DNA from: Microbacterium sp. BH-3-3-3
GTDB lineage: Bacteria; Actinomycetota; Actinomycetes; Actinomycetales; Microbacteriaceae
NCBI RefSeq assembly: GCF_007679045.1
Contig: NZ_VEFS01000002.1
Coordinates: 62,001-126,000, forward strand
DNA length: 64,000 bases
Reading direction: 5' to 3'
Shown here: positions 8,545 to 17,751 of the stretch, one piece after another
Layout: the number at the start of each line of letters is the position of its first letter
How positions within the stretch are numbered: the first letter of the stretch is position 1
The notes under the pieces: generated by a model
Database searches by the model: none
The model's input: only the letters and a program-made list of their open reading frames with translations
Told to the model about the DNA's origin: nothing
Translations under genes and position numbers: made by a program

Positions 8545-10056
8545 ATGACCCGCACTCCCCTCAAGAACGACCTCGGCGGCTACGAGGTCTGGTTCGTCAC
8601 CGGTAGCCAGAACCTCTACGGCGAAGAGACGCTCACGCAGGTCGCCGAGCAGTCGCAGGCCGTCGTCGAGGGCCTCAACGGCCTGCCGGTGAAGGTCGTC
8701 TGGAAGCCCGTGCTGAAGGACTCCGACAGCATCCGCCGCATGGCGCTCGAGATCAACGGCCGCGACGACGTCATCGGCGTCATCGCCTGGATGCACACCT
8801 TCAGCCCCGCGAAGATGTGGATCGCCGGCCTCGACGCCCTGCAGAAGCCGCTGCTGCACCTGCACACGCAGGCCAACGTCGAGCTGCCGTGGAACGACAT
8901 CGACTTCGACTTCATGAACCTCAACCAGGCCGCCCACGGCGACCGCGAGTTCGGGTACATCCAGACGCGCCTCGGCGTCTCGCGCAAGACGGTCGTCGGC
9001 CACGTGTCGAACCCGGCCGTGCGCCAGCAGATCGAGGACTGGGAGCGCGCTGCCGCCGGCTGGACCGCCGCCCGTACCCTCAAGCTCGCGCGCTTCGGCG
9101 ACAACATGCGCTACGTCGCCGTCACCGAGGGCGACAAGACCGAGGCCGAGCTCCGCTTCGGAGTGCAGGTCAACACCTGGGGCGTCAACGAGCTCGTCGA
9201 GGCCGTGGAGAAGGCATCGGATGCCGACATCGACGCGCTCGTGCAGGAGTACGTCGACAGCTACGACGTCGTCGACGAACTCCTCCCCGGCGGCGCGCGT
9301 CACCAGTCGCTGCGCGACGGCGCGGCGATCGAGTTGGGCCTGCGTTCGTTCCTCGAGGAGGGCGGCTTCGGTGCCTTCACCACCTCGTTCGAAGACCTCG
9401 GCGCGCTGAAGCAGTTGCCCGGTCTCGCGGTGCAGCGCCTCATGGCCGAGGGCTACGGCTTCGGCGCCGAGGGCGACTGGAAGACCGCGATCCTCGTGCG
9501 CGTCGCCAACGTCATGGGCGCGGGCCTGCCCGGCGGCGCCTCGCTCATGGAGGACTACACCTACGACCTCGTCCCCGGCAACGAGCGCATCCTCGGGGCG
9601 CACATGCTCGAGGTCTCGCCCTCGCTGACCACCAAGAAGCCGCGCCTCGAGATCCACGAGCTGGGCATCGGCGGCAAGGACGACCCGGTGCGTCTGGTCT
9701 TCACCGCCGACGCCGGCCCCGCGCTGGTCGTCGCGATGAGCGACATGCGCGACCGCTTCCGTCTGGTGGCCAACGTCGTCGAGAACGTCGACGCGCCCGA
9801 CCTTCCGAAGCTCCCCGTGGGCCGCGCGGTGTGGAAGCCCGCGCCCGACTTCGCGACCTCGGCCGGCTGCTGGCTCGCCGCCGGCGCCGCCCACCACACC
9901 GTCATGACGACGGCCGTGGGCATCGAGGTGTTCCGCGACTTCGCGGAGATCGCCAAGACCGAGCTCGTCGTGATCGACGACGACACCACGGTCCGCGGTT
10001 TCCAGAGTGAACTGCGCTGGAACCAGGCGTACTACCGCCTGGCCCAGGGCCTGTAA
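8545..10056 (+). CDS. araA: L-arabinose isomerase
   Basis: Isomerises L-arabinose to L-ribulose. The 503-residue length is standard. The four metal/catalytic residues line up with the E. coli enzyme: Glu309 (AEGDWKTA), Glu336 ([10 protein letters not shown]), His353 (GAHMLEVSP) and His450 or His451 (AAHHTVMTT). The N-terminal [18 protein letters not shown] is also diagnostic. ATG at 8545 has AAAAGGAAC at a good distance. It ends the operon 20 bp after araB, and a strong terminator hairpin lies 115 bp downstream. Confidence 0.97.
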   Translation: MTRTPLKNDLGGYEVWFVTGSQNLYGEETLTQVAEQSQAVVEGLNGLPVKVVWKPVLKDSDSIRRMALEINGRDDVIGVIAWMHTFSPAKMWIAGLDALQKPLLHLHTQANVELPWNDIDFDFMNLNQAAHGDREFGYIQTRLGVSRKTVVGHVSNPAVRQQIEDWERAAAGWTAARTLKLARFGDNMRYVAVTEGDKTEAELRFGVQVNTWGVNELVEAVEKASDADIDALVQEYVDSYDVVDELLPGGARHQSLRDGAAIELGLRSFLEEGGFGAFTTSFEDLGALKQLPGLAVQRLMAEGYGFGAEGDWKTAILVRVANVMGAGLPGGASLMEDYTYDLVPGNERILGAHMLEVSPSLTTKKPRLEIHELGIGGKDDPVRLVFTADAGPALVVAMSDMRDRFRLVANVVENVDAPDLPKLPVGRAVWKPAPDFATSAGCWLAAGAAHHTVMTTAVGIEVFRDFAEIAKTELVVIDDDTTVRGFQSELRWNQAYYRLAQGL

Positions 10057-10170
10057 GACCCGTCGCCCCGGGAGCCGCACTGCCCCGGGGTGACGCGGTA
10101 CGCGCGCGTCCCGCTCTCTCGAGACGCGCTCTCGCCCGACGAGGCCTCCCTATCGCCTCGACGAGCGGAT

Positions 10171-10223
10171 CGTGCCCCGGACCCGGGGCGGCGGTGGGCC
10201 GCCGAGGGTCCGGGGCACGTTTT
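10171..10223 (+). terminator. Rho-independent terminator of the araDBA operon
   Basis: CGTGCCCCGGACCC (10171-10184) pairs perfectly with GGGTCCGGGGCACG (10206-10219), followed by TTTTCGTG. This 14-bp GC stem with a T-run is one of the clearest intrinsic terminators in the window. Confidence 0.85.
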
Positions 10224-10484
10224 CGTGTGGTCACCCGGCCTGCATCTCTCGGGACGCGGATGCCCTGGCATCCGGTGCGGGGGTGCTCGTCCCCATTTCG
10301 GTGGGGGCGTGTCCCAGATTGTGCGGTTCGCGGGGTGTTCAGCCCGCACTTTTCGGGACATGGGTGCGGGGGCGTCCGGTGCTTTGGAAACCTCCCGTCG
10401 GCGCCGGGCCGAAACCCGGCCGAGGAATACCCTTCGACCTCGCACGGTTGCCGTTCGTTCACCTCGATCGATGGGACCCCCGTT
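10224..10484. other. Non-coding gap with a nested hairpin
   Basis: No convincing gene lies here. A two-tier stem is visible. TGTCCC (10310-10315) pairs with GGGACA (10355-10360), and inside it, across a 5x5 internal loop, GTGCGG (10321-10326) pairs with CCGCAC (10344-10349). A smaller CCCCA/TGGGG hairpin precedes it near 10292. It could be a 5' leader structure of the reductase gene or a decayed repeat. Confidence 0.4.
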
Positions 10485-11552
10485 TTGACTGCATCCGCAC
10501 ACGCCCTCGTGGTCGGCGCGACCGGTATCGCCGGCGGCGCGCTGATCGACCGACTGTCCGACGAGGGATGGGCGGTGACCGGCCTTTCCCGTCGGCCGGG
10601 TGCGGAGCGTCCGGGTGTCGAGTGGCGGTCGGCCGACCTGCGCTCGCCCGAGTCGCTGCGCGCGGCGCTGGGCGACCTGCCTGTCACGCACGTGTTCTTC
10701 ACGGCGTGGTCGCGGCAGGACACCGAGGCCGAGAACATCGCCGTCAACGGCGGCATGGTCCGTGACCTGCTCGCGGCGCTCTCCGACGCACCGGTGCGTC
10801 ACGTCGCCCTGATGACCGGGTTGAAGCACTACCTCGGGCCCTTCGAGGCGTACGGCCAGGGCGAGATGCCCGACACCCCGTTCCACGAGGACGAGCCGCG
10901 ACTCGACGTCGACAACTTCTACTACGCGCAGGAGGACGAGCTCTTCGCGGCCGCCCGCCGTCAGGGCTTCACATGGTCGGTGCACCGTTCGCACACGGTT
11001 CTCGGCCATGCCGTCGGCAACGCGATGAACATGGGGCTCACGATCGCCGTCGCCGCCGCGATCAGCCGCCACACGGGCCGGCCGCTCGTCTTCCCGGGCA
11101 GCGAGACCCAGTGGAACGGCCTCACCGACGTCACTGATGCCGACCTGCTGGCCAGCCAGATGGTCTGGGCGGCCACGCACCCCGAGGGCGCGGATGAGGC
11201 GTTCAACACCGCGAACGGCGACGTCTTCCGGTGGCGCTGGATGTGGCCGCGCATCGCGGCAGACCTCGGTGTCGAGGCGGAGGGATTCGACACCGCCCCG
11301 CGCCCGTTCGAACAGCAGATGGCCGATTCGGCGCCGGTGTGGGCCGAGATCGTCGAGCAGCACGGACTCGTCGAACCCGGCATCACGCGCGTCGCCTCGT
11401 GGTGGCACACCGATGCCGATCTCGGGCGCGACATCGAGGTCATGACCGACATGTCGAAGAGCCGCCTCGCGGGGTTCACCGAGCATCACCGCACGCGCGA
11501 CTCGTTTACGAAGCTCTTCGGGCGGTACCGCGCGGCGCGCCTCATCCCCTGA
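10485..11552 (+). CDS. PRISE-like SDR reductase
   Basis: A 355-residue extended short-chain dehydrogenase. The Rossmann motif VVGATGIAGGAL sits at residues 8-19. VFFTAWSRQDTEAENIAVN, MTGLKHYLGPFEAYG and the active-site region NFYYAQEDELFAAA match the PRISE family (progesterone 5-beta-reductase/iridoid synthase-like). Members reduce activated C=C bonds with NADPH, and bacterial substrates are mostly unknown. The start is uncertain. TTG at 10485 gives the usual family length, and the next in-frame candidate, GTG at 10509, would cut into the first strand. It is monocistronic and converges with 11613. Confidence 0.82.
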   Translation: MTASAHALVVGATGIAGGALIDRLSDEGWAVTGLSRRPGAERPGVEWRSADLRSPESLRAALGDLPVTHVFFTAWSRQDTEAENIAVNGGMVRDLLAALSDAPVRHVALMTGLKHYLGPFEAYGQGEMPDTPFHEDEPRLDVDNFYYAQEDELFAAARRQGFTWSVHRSHTVLGHAVGNAMNMGLTIAVAAAISRHTGRPLVFPGSETQWNGLTDVTDADLLASQMVWAATHPEGADEAFNTANGDVFRWRWMWPRIAADLGVEAEGFDTAPRPFEQQMADSAPVWAEIVEQHGLVEPGITRVASWWHTDADLGRDIEVMTDMSKSRLAGFTEHHRTRDSFTKLFGRYRAARLIP

Positions 11553-11612
11553 GCCACAGACGCTGACCCACGGTCCCGAGCTGGCCGTGGCGACCCGTGG
11601 TTGCAGGTGCCG

Positions 11613-12158
11613 TCAGCTCTCAGGGTCGTCGGTGGTCGTCGTCGTGCTGTGCCAGTACGCGGCGGTCTTGCTCCCGAGCCGCACGATCTGGTCGGGGCGA
11701 GTGTCGGCATCCGGCCAGAAGCAGAGTTCGTAGCGGTCGGGCGCGGCCTCCTCTTCGAGGACGGTGTCGGCGTCACGGCCGGCATCCATCGCGGTCGCCG
11801 ACCACCGTGCACGGTACGACATGACCGGGAGCGTGATCTCGTCGCCGTCGTCGAAACCCCCGAACCACAACACCCGCTGGTCGGGGCGGAAGGACACCTC
11901 GACGACGTCCTCCGCTTCACTGAGCGGGGGCTCACTGTCGACCAGCACGACGCGTACGGGAACGGCGCCGGTGTGCAGCCCCGTCCGCAGATCCAGGAGC
12001 CCCGGAATCGCTGCGCCGCAGAGCCCGTTCTGCTGTCCGGCGAACGGGCTGCCCGAAACGATCTCACCGAAGCGTTCCTCGGGATGCAGCCAGATGAAGC
12101 CGTAGTGCACATGCAGTGGTCGGTCGAAGAGCACCTTCTCCGCGTGCATCTCGGTCAC
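11613..12158 (-). CDS. Uncharacterised protein coupled to the dGTPase-like gene
   Basis: A 181-residue soluble protein with strand-rich segments HVHYGFIWLHPE, GLCGAAIPGLLDLRTGLHTGAVPVRVVL, VVEVSFRPDQRVLWFGG and YELCFWPDADTRPDQIVRLGS, ending with a Thr-rich tail. GTG at 12158 overlaps the dgt stop by 4 bp (GTGA), so it should be translated with dgt. ATG at 12149 is an alternative. There is weak overall likeness to small proteins around competence protein ComJ, but I cannot claim the family. Function unknown. Confidence 0.72.
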   Translation of the reverse strand: MTEMHAEKVLFDRPLHVHYGFIWLHPEERFGEIVSGSPFAGQQNGLCGAAIPGLLDLRTGLHTGAVPVRVVLVDSEPPLSEAEDVVEVSFRPDQRVLWFGGFDDGDEITLPVMSYRARWSATAMDAGRDADTVLEEEAAPDRYELCFWPDADTRPDQIVRLGSKTAAYWHSTTTTTDDPES

Positions 12159-13732
12159 AGCCGCTGCCCCAGCGCCCACAGCCGGTCGGCGCGACCCGAG
12201 ATCGCCTCCGACAGGGCGAAGGCCTGCGCGTCGGTCAGCGACGCGATGTAGTCGACGATGCCGCGGGAGCGCGCGAGGGTCTCGGCCTCGGCATCCGTCG
12301 GGCGGCGCTCGGCGGGCAGCTGCGCGTACTGCTCGCGGGCCAGCGCGATGAGCTCACGCAGGCGCCGCGGCGTGCGGGCGCGGTCGAGGTCGTCGTCGAG
12401 CCACTCACCGAGCGCGCGCACCGATCGCGCGAGGATGCGGCTCATGCCGCGTTGCTGGATCGCCAGGTCGGGGCGGCTGAGCACGAACCGCTTGTGCACG
12501 AACTTCAACACCTCGACGTGGTGCCAGGCCCAGGGCGACAGCACGACGGGCCCGGCGCGCGGGGTGTCGAGGGGCCGCAGACGCGCCGACTCCTGGAAGC
12601 GGCGAATCCACCGATCCGTGAACCCGGCCAGCCGGCGCTCGGCCGTCAGCGACCCGTCGAACGGGCGCGCGAGCAGGTCGGTGACCATCTCGGCATCCAC
12701 GTCGCTGACCGCGGCGAGGAAGGCCTCATCGTCGGCGATCCAGGGGTCGTCGCGACGCATCTTGCGGCGCAGGCGCTCGAGACCGGCCCCGGGGGCGAGC
12801 TCGGCGCGCACCTCGGCATCGTCGCGCGAACGCCACTCGAGCACGTCGTCGAGCCAGCCGCGGAACTCCGCCGCGATCGGGGCGTGGTCGAGGATGCCGG
12901 CGCGATAGAAGTCGTCGACGTCGTGCACCGAGTAGGCGATGTCGTCGGCGAGGTCCATGACCGCGCCTTCGATGCTCTGGCGCAGTGGCTCGGCATCGAC
13001 GCCCTGACGCGCTTCGGCGAGGTCGTCGAGGTCGATGTCGTACGCGGAGTACTTGTGCACGCGGTACGCGCCGTCGGGGGAGCGGCGGATGCCACGGGGC
13101 GGGCCGATCCGCTCGATGTCGGCCGCGCCGACCGACGGCGCCCACGGGTACTTGGCCGAGGCGGCACGGACGGCGGCCGTGAGATTGAGTCCGCGCGGGG
13201 CGTTCTCGACCACGTCGAGCGCGGTGAGGATGCGGTAGGTCTGCGCGTTGCCCTCGAATCCGTCGGCGAGGCCCAGCTCGTCGCGGGCGAGCCTGTCGAG
13301 GGTGGTCTCGCCGAGGTGGCCGAACGGCGGGTGCCCGAGGTCGTGCGCGTAGGCCGCGGCCTCGACGACAGTGGCGTTGCAGACGTCGCCCTCTCCGGCC
13401 TGGCGTGAGCGGGTGTTCAGCTGCAGGGCGACGACACGGGCGATCGCGCTGACCTTGAGCGTGTGGGTGAGGCGGTTGTGCACCGGGGCCCCGCCCATCG
13501 ACGGCGAGACGACCTGCGTCACGGCCGAGAGTCGCGAGAAGTACGGCGAGAACTGGATGCGCTCGAGGTCGATCGACCACGGATCGGCCCGGGCGTCGTC
13601 CCCGTCGGGGTAGACGCGCGAGGCGAGGTTGCCGACGGCGCGCTCGTGGCGCGAGCCCGCGGCGGCCCCGCCGGAGACGGGGTGCGCGAGCGCAGCGGCA
13701 TCCGGGGGCGTGGTCTCGTCGTGCAGCGTCAT
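12155..13732 (-). CDS. dgt: dGTPase-like HD-domain triphosphohydrolase
   Basis: A 525-residue HD-superfamily protein. Metal ligands are visible as His in HNRLTHTLKVSAIARVV (about residue 88), the HD pair in YAHDLGHPPFGHLGE, and the downstream Asp in VMDLADDIAYSVHD. This is the layout of deoxyguanosine triphosphate triphosphohydrolases, which cleave dNTPs to nucleoside plus triphosphate. The downstream part LKFVHKRFVLSRPDLAIQQRG and the C-terminal helices fit the family. ATG at 13732 follows GAGAGGA. The unknown gene at 11613 overlaps its stop. Confidence 0.88.
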   Translation of the reverse strand: MTLHDETTPPDAAALAHPVSGGAAAGSRHERAVGNLASRVYPDGDDARADPWSIDLERIQFSPYFSRLSAVTQVVSPSMGGAPVHNRLTHTLKVSAIARVVALQLNTRSRQAGEGDVCNATVVEAAAYAHDLGHPPFGHLGETTLDRLARDELGLADGFEGNAQTYRILTALDVVENAPRGLNLTAAVRAASAKYPWAPSVGAADIERIGPPRGIRRSPDGAYRVHKYSAYDIDLDDLAEARQGVDAEPLRQSIEGAVMDLADDIAYSVHDVDDFYRAGILDHAPIAAEFRGWLDDVLEWRSRDDAEVRAELAPGAGLERLRRKMRRDDPWIADDEAFLAAVSDVDAEMVTDLLARPFDGSLTAERRLAGFTDRWIRRFQESARLRPLDTPRAGPVVLSPWAWHHVEVLKFVHKRFVLSRPDLAIQQRGMSRILARSVRALGEWLDDDLDRARTPRRLRELIALAREQYAQLPAERRPTDAEAETLARSRGIVDYIASLTDAQAFALSEAISGRADRLWALGQRL

Positions 13733-13793
13733 CCGGTCCTCTCGCGGCGTCGATGGCGTGGGTCAACGCTAACGCGGCGCCGGGTCGTCGGCA

Positions 13794-14230
13794 GTGCCGG
13801 AGACGACCGCGATCGCCGGTGTTACATTTCGACTCGCCCGCACTGTCGCACTCGAAGATCTCCTCGACGCCGGAACCATCGTGGCCATCGGTTCCGACTG
13901 GCCCATCGGGCCCTTCGACCCGCGGAAGATCATCGCGATCGCTGAGATGCGACCGCGGGTGGGCGCGGTCGACATGGGCGCGGTGGTGCCGTCGCAGCGG
14001 CTGACACGGGCAGAGGCCCTCACGGCGTACACGCTCTCTGCGGCGCGGACTGCCGGGGTGGACGAGAGGGCGATCGCCCCCGGGCGCAGCGCAAGCTTCA
14101 CCGTGTTCCAGGGCGACCTTTTCGCCCCGCCCCCGACGACCTGCCTGCCGTGGCCGTACGGGGCACGATCATCGAGGACGTGGTCGGTTCCGCCGCCGCC
14201 GTCGACGTCCTGAGCGGTCCCGCCGGCTGA
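13794..14230 (+). pseudogene. Decayed YtcJ-type amidohydrolase (C-terminal remnant)
   Basis: Only the last 140 or so residues of an amidohydrolase of roughly 540 remain. GSDWPIGPFDPRKIIAIAEMR and PSQRLTRAEALTAYTLSAAR followed by APGRSASFTVFQGDLF are the end of YtcJ-like metal-dependent hydrolases. The frame then breaks at the C-run near 14130-14134. A missing base moves the rest (DDLPAVAVRGTIIEDVVGSA to VLSGPAG) into another frame ending at TGA 14228-14230. The N-terminal metal site is absent, so it cannot be active. Confidence 0.8.
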
Positions 14231-14260
14231 GGTCCCCGCCCCGCCCGGGGCCGGTCCAGA

Positions 14261-14307
14261 GTCCAGAACACCCGGAGGGCCCGAGAATCCGTCCGGGTGT
14301 TCTGGAC
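14261..14307. repeat. Long-stem hairpin repeat, copy 2
   Basis: GTCCAGAACACCCGGA (14261-14276) pairs perfectly with TCCGGGTGTTCTGGAC (14292-14307) across a 15-nt loop, the same loop length as copy 1 at 2343-2399. It follows the amidohydrolase remnant by 30 bp. Confidence 0.75.
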
Positions 14308-14339
14308 GTTCGAGCGGTGGTTATCCGCTGCGCCGAGAG

Positions 14340-14474
14340 TCAGCCTCGCCGCACCTCGACGTCGGCCACGCGCTGTGCGCCGGCCGTGACGCGAGCATGA
14401 TCGTGCGCATCTCGGAGCTTCATCGGCTCGCGCACTCCCCGCTTATACGCCTCCGTGCCGACCGCCGCAATCAT
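14340..14474 (-). pseudogene. Possible gene remnant or short ORF (44 aa)
   Basis: A minus-strand frame from ATG 14474 to TGA 14340 reads MIAAVGTEAYKRGVREPMKL and on to a basic tail. The same frame continues in-phase upstream (RLLEYTAAR) back to a TAA. Codon use is unlike nearby genes, with many A/T-ending codons such as ATT, TAT, GAT and CGA. It sits beside another decayed gene. I read it as the eroded end of a lost gene rather than a functional small protein, without recognising the family. Confidence 0.3.
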
Positions 14475-14521
14475 CCGGGCCGCCGTGTATTCGAGAAGGC
14501 GCCCGGCTTAACGTTGCGAGT

Positions 14522-15304
14522 GTGACGCTGAACCATATTCGACGAGGGACGGGCAGCCCGCTGCTGCTGGTGCACGGCTTGGGCGCGGGCTGGCGATCCT
14601 GGGCCCCGATCCTCGACGACCTGGCCCGGCACCGTGAGGTCATCGCCGTCGATCTGCCGGGGTTCGGTCAGACACCGCCGCTGTCCGGTGACGTTTCCAT
14701 CGCCACGTTGACCGACTCCGTCGCGGACTTCATCCGCGAGCAGGGGCTGGATGGGGTCTCCACCGTCGGGCAGTCGATGGGCGGCCGAATCGTGCTCGAG
14801 CTCGCGCGGAGGGGAGTCGGCGCAGACACCGTGGCGTTGGACCCCGGCGGCTTCTGGAGTCCCCGTGAGCGTGCCGTCTTCGCCGCCACGCTGCGGCCGT
14901 CGATCGCGCTGGTCCGAGCATTGCGCGGCACGCTGCCGGCCCTGCTCGGCAACCCCGTCGGGCGGACGCTGCTCCTGGCGCAGCTGTCAACGCGACCCTG
15001 GGCTCTTTCGCGGGAAACCGTGCTGGCGGACGTGCGCGGACTGGCCGATTCCCCCTCGGTCGGAGACGCCATGGACGCCCTCACGAAAGGCCCGCTGCAA
15101 CAGGGCGCCCCCGCAGGCACGGCACCCGGCCGGGTCACCATCGGGTGGGGTCGGCGCGACCTCGTGACGGTGCCGAAACAGGCCGATCGCGCCACGCGAC
15201 TGTTCCCCGACGCCTCGCTCCACTGGTTCGAACGGTGCGGCCATTTCCCGCAATGGGACGCCCCCCGCGAAGCGACGCAACTCATCCTCGACCGCACCAG
15301 CTGA
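14522..15304 (+). CDS. Alpha/beta-fold hydrolase
   Basis: A 260-residue cytoplasmic hydrolase. The oxyanion motif LLLVHGLGAGWRSW is near residues 14-27, the nucleophile is Ser85 in VGQSMGGR, the acid is Asp in GWGRRDLV near 214, and the His is in RCGHFPQWD near 240. The triad is complete and the order canonical. Substrate cannot be told. GTG at 14522 lies 7 nt after a TAACGT -10 (14509-14514) with no Shine-Dalgarno, so the mRNA is probably leaderless. It converges with the GH3 gene across a strong hairpin. Confidence 0.85.
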   Translation: MTLNHIRRGTGSPLLLVHGLGAGWRSWAPILDDLARHREVIAVDLPGFGQTPPLSGDVSIATLTDSVADFIREQGLDGVSTVGQSMGGRIVLELARRGVGADTVALDPGGFWSPRERAVFAATLRPSIALVRALRGTLPALLGNPVGRTLLLAQLSTRPWALSRETVLADVRGLADSPSVGDAMDALTKGPLQQGAPAGTAPGRVTIGWGRRDLVTVPKQADRATRLFPDASLHWFERCGHFPQWDAPREATQLILDRTS

Positions 15305-15342
15305 TACAGAGGACTGCGCGACCCTCACCGGCAGCCGGGTTT

Positions 15343-15388
15343 CCGGGTTCGGCGCGAAACGTCGTGCTCCGTTTCGCGCCGAACCCGG
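15343..15388. terminator. Bidirectional terminator hairpin
   Basis: An 18-bp perfect stem, 15343-15360 with 15371-15388 (core GGGTTCGGCGCGAAAC), with a 10-nt loop. It lies exactly between the stops of the convergent hydrolase and GH3 genes. No T-run. Confidence 0.65.
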
Positions 15389-15390
15389 CC

Positions 15391-17745
15391 TCACCCCCTC
15401 CGCACGTCAACCTCGACGATCCGCGCGTCATCGATGCCCAGCTCGTACGCCGGCCCGGTGATCCGCAGCGTCACCGACTCGTCGACCGCCGCGCACGACG
15501 GCCCGAGCCGTAGCTCCACCTCGCCCGCCTCGACCACACGTCGCAGCGCACGATCGCTGTAGGCAAGACGCGATGCGGGCACGGTGAAGCGCACATCGGC
15601 GCTCTCGCCGGGATCGAGTTCCACACGCGCGTACGCCACGAGCTGCGCGACGGGGCGCGTGACGGTCGCAACAGCACGATGCGCGTAGATCTGCACGACG
15701 TCGGCGCCGCACACGGCTCCGGTGTTCGTTACGCGAGCCGAGACGGTGAACGCATCGCCGGCGCGCGCCTCGGCGGAGATTCCGGATGCCGGCACACCGG
15801 CGTCGCGGCGCGCGTGGGTCGCCGTGACTCCGTCCACCCGTAGCTCCCCCCTCTCGAAGGTCGTGTACGACAACCCGAATCCGAACGGGCGCACGGGGGT
15901 GGGGTCGGTGCTCGTGACGCCTGACGGCCCGCCCAGCAGGGGGTGGAGGTAGGAGTAGGGCTGCGCACCGGCGGAGCGGGGGAGCGAGACGGGCAGACGC
16001 CCCGAGGGGGTGGCGTCTCCGGCGAGCAGCGCGGCCAGCGCGGGCCCGCCCTCCTCGCCGGGGAAGAACGCCTGCAGCACCGCCGCCGGTCCCGTGGCGG
16101 TGTCGAGCGCCCAGCCCAGGGCGTAGGGCCGCCCGGTCAGCAGTACGAGCACGACGGGCGTGCCGGTCGCGATGACCGCCTCGACGAGCTGTCGCTGCAC
16201 GCCGGGCAGTTCCAGCGAGTCGGCGTCGTTGCCCTCGCCGACCGTTCCGCGTCCGAAGAGCCCGGACCGGTCGCCGACGACGACGATCGCGACCTCGGCG
16301 TCGCGGGCGGCGGACACCGCGGCCTCCAGACCCGAGAGGTCCGTCCCCTCCACCTCGCATCCGCGGGTGTAGGAGACCTCGCCGAACCGCTCGACGAGTG
16401 CCTCGCGGACCGTCGGGATCTCGAAGCCCATCGGGGTTCCGGGGTGGTGCGCGAGCACGTGGTTGGCGAACGAATAGCAGCCCATCAGCGCCTCGGCGCT
16501 GTCGCCGTTCGGTCCGATGACGGCGATCCGCGTTCCGGCGGCGAGGGGGAGGGCGCCGTCGTTTCGCAGCAGCACGGCCGATTCCTCGGCGAGTCGACGC
16601 GCGAGGGCGCGATGCCCGGCGTCGTCGAGGTCGATGTGCTGCGGGGGCATCGAGAAGTCGGCATCCAGCAGCCCGAGGTCTTCCTTCTCGGCGAGCACGC
16701 GCGCGACGGCGCGGTCGACGACGGCTTCGGGAAGAGCACCGGATGCCACCCTCTCGGCCAGGAACGGATAGGCGTCGGGGCCGGGGAGCTCGACATCGAT
16801 GCCCGCCTCGAGCGCGAGCTGAGCGGCCTCGCCGCGGTCGGCGGCGATCCCGTGCATCGAGCGGAGGAACTCCACCGCGAAGTAGTCCGACACGACGGTG
16901 CCGTCGAAGCCCCACTGCCGCCGCAGGAGATCGGTCAGCAGCTCGTGCGAAGAGGCCACCGGCACGCCGTCGATCTCGGTGTACGAGTTCATGACGCTGC
17001 GTGCGCCGCCGTCGCGCACGGCCATCTCGAACGGCGGCAGGAACACGTCCTGCAGCTCGCGGCGTCCGGCCGACACGGGCGCGTGATTGCGCCCGGCCCG
17101 CGAGGCGGAGTACCCCGCGAAGTGCTTCAGCGTGGCGTGCACCCCCGAGTCTTGAAGTCCGCGCACGTAGGCCGTGCCGATCGTGCCGACCACGTACGGG
17201 TCTTCGGCGATGCACTCGTCGACGCGTCCCCACCGGGCGTCGCGCACGACGTCGAGCACGGGCGAGAGGCCCTGGTGCACCCCGAGGTCGCGCATCGAGC
17301 GACCGATCGCGGATGCCATGGCTTCCACGGCATCCGGATCGAACGACGCGCCCCAGGCGAGGGGCGTCGGGAAGGTCGCCGCCTGCCAGGCCGCGAAGCC
17401 CGTGAGGCATTCCTCATGCACGAGGGCGGGGATGCCCAGGCGCGTCTCGGCCTGGAGTCGCCGCTGCTCGCCCCAGAGCCACTCGGCGCGCTCGACCGGG
17501 TCGACCGGCCGGGTGCCGTAGACGCGGGTGAGGTGGCCGAGGCCGTGCACGGTGGCATCCGCATAGGCGGTGGTGGTGACCTTCTCGCCCGAGAGCGGGG
17601 CGACGACCTCATCGCCCTGGTCGACCCAGTAGCCCACGAGCTGCGCGAGCTTCTCGTCGAGGGTCATCTCGGCCACGAGCGCCTGCACGCGAGGGGACAC
17701 CCCGCTGGCGAGGGCAGCGCCGACGTCGGTGTTGTGGATGGTCAT
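15391..17745 (-). CDS. Glycoside hydrolase family 3 beta-glycosidase
   Basis: A 784-residue GH3 enzyme without a signal peptide, so it probably acts on imported oligosaccharides. It has the N-terminal TIM-barrel with WGRVDECIAEDPYVVG and LKHFAGYSASRAGRNH, and the nucleophile Asp287 in GTVVSDYFAVEFL. The alpha/beta sandwich follows (NDGALPLAAGTRIAVIGPNGDSA), then a C-terminal fibronectin III-like domain (TNTGAVCGADVVQIYAH). GH3 members remove beta-glucosyl or beta-xylosyl units, and the pentose genes nearby make beta-xylosidase attractive. It is last in the importer operon, 6 bp after a permease gene. Confidence 0.92.
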   Translation of the reverse strand: MTIHNTDVGAALASGVSPRVQALVAEMTLDEKLAQLVGYWVDQGDEVVAPLSGEKVTTTAYADATVHGLGHLTRVYGTRPVDPVERAEWLWGEQRRLQAETRLGIPALVHEECLTGFAAWQAATFPTPLAWGASFDPDAVEAMASAIGRSMRDLGVHQGLSPVLDVVRDARWGRVDECIAEDPYVVGTIGTAYVRGLQDSGVHATLKHFAGYSASRAGRNHAPVSAGRRELQDVFLPPFEMAVRDGGARSVMNSYTEIDGVPVASSHELLTDLLRRQWGFDGTVVSDYFAVEFLRSMHGIAADRGEAAQLALEAGIDVELPGPDAYPFLAERVASGALPEAVVDRAVARVLAEKEDLGLLDADFSMPPQHIDLDDAGHRALARRLAEESAVLLRNDGALPLAAGTRIAVIGPNGDSAEALMGCYSFANHVLAHHPGTPMGFEIPTVREALVERFGEVSYTRGCEVEGTDLSGLEAAVSAARDAEVAIVVVGDRSGLFGRGTVGEGNDADSLELPGVQRQLVEAVIATGTPVVLVLLTGRPYALGWALDTATGPAAVLQAFFPGEEGGPALAALLAGDATPSGRLPVSLPRSAGAQPYSYLHPLLGGPSGVTSTDPTPVRPFGFGLSYTTFERGELRVDGVTATHARRDAGVPASGISAEARAGDAFTVSARVTNTGAVCGADVVQIYAHRAVATVTRPVAQLVAYARVELDPGESADVRFTVPASRLAYSDRALRRVVEAGEVELRLGPSCAAVDESVTLRITGPAYELGIDDARIVEVDVRRG

Positions 17746-17751
17746 GGTGGG

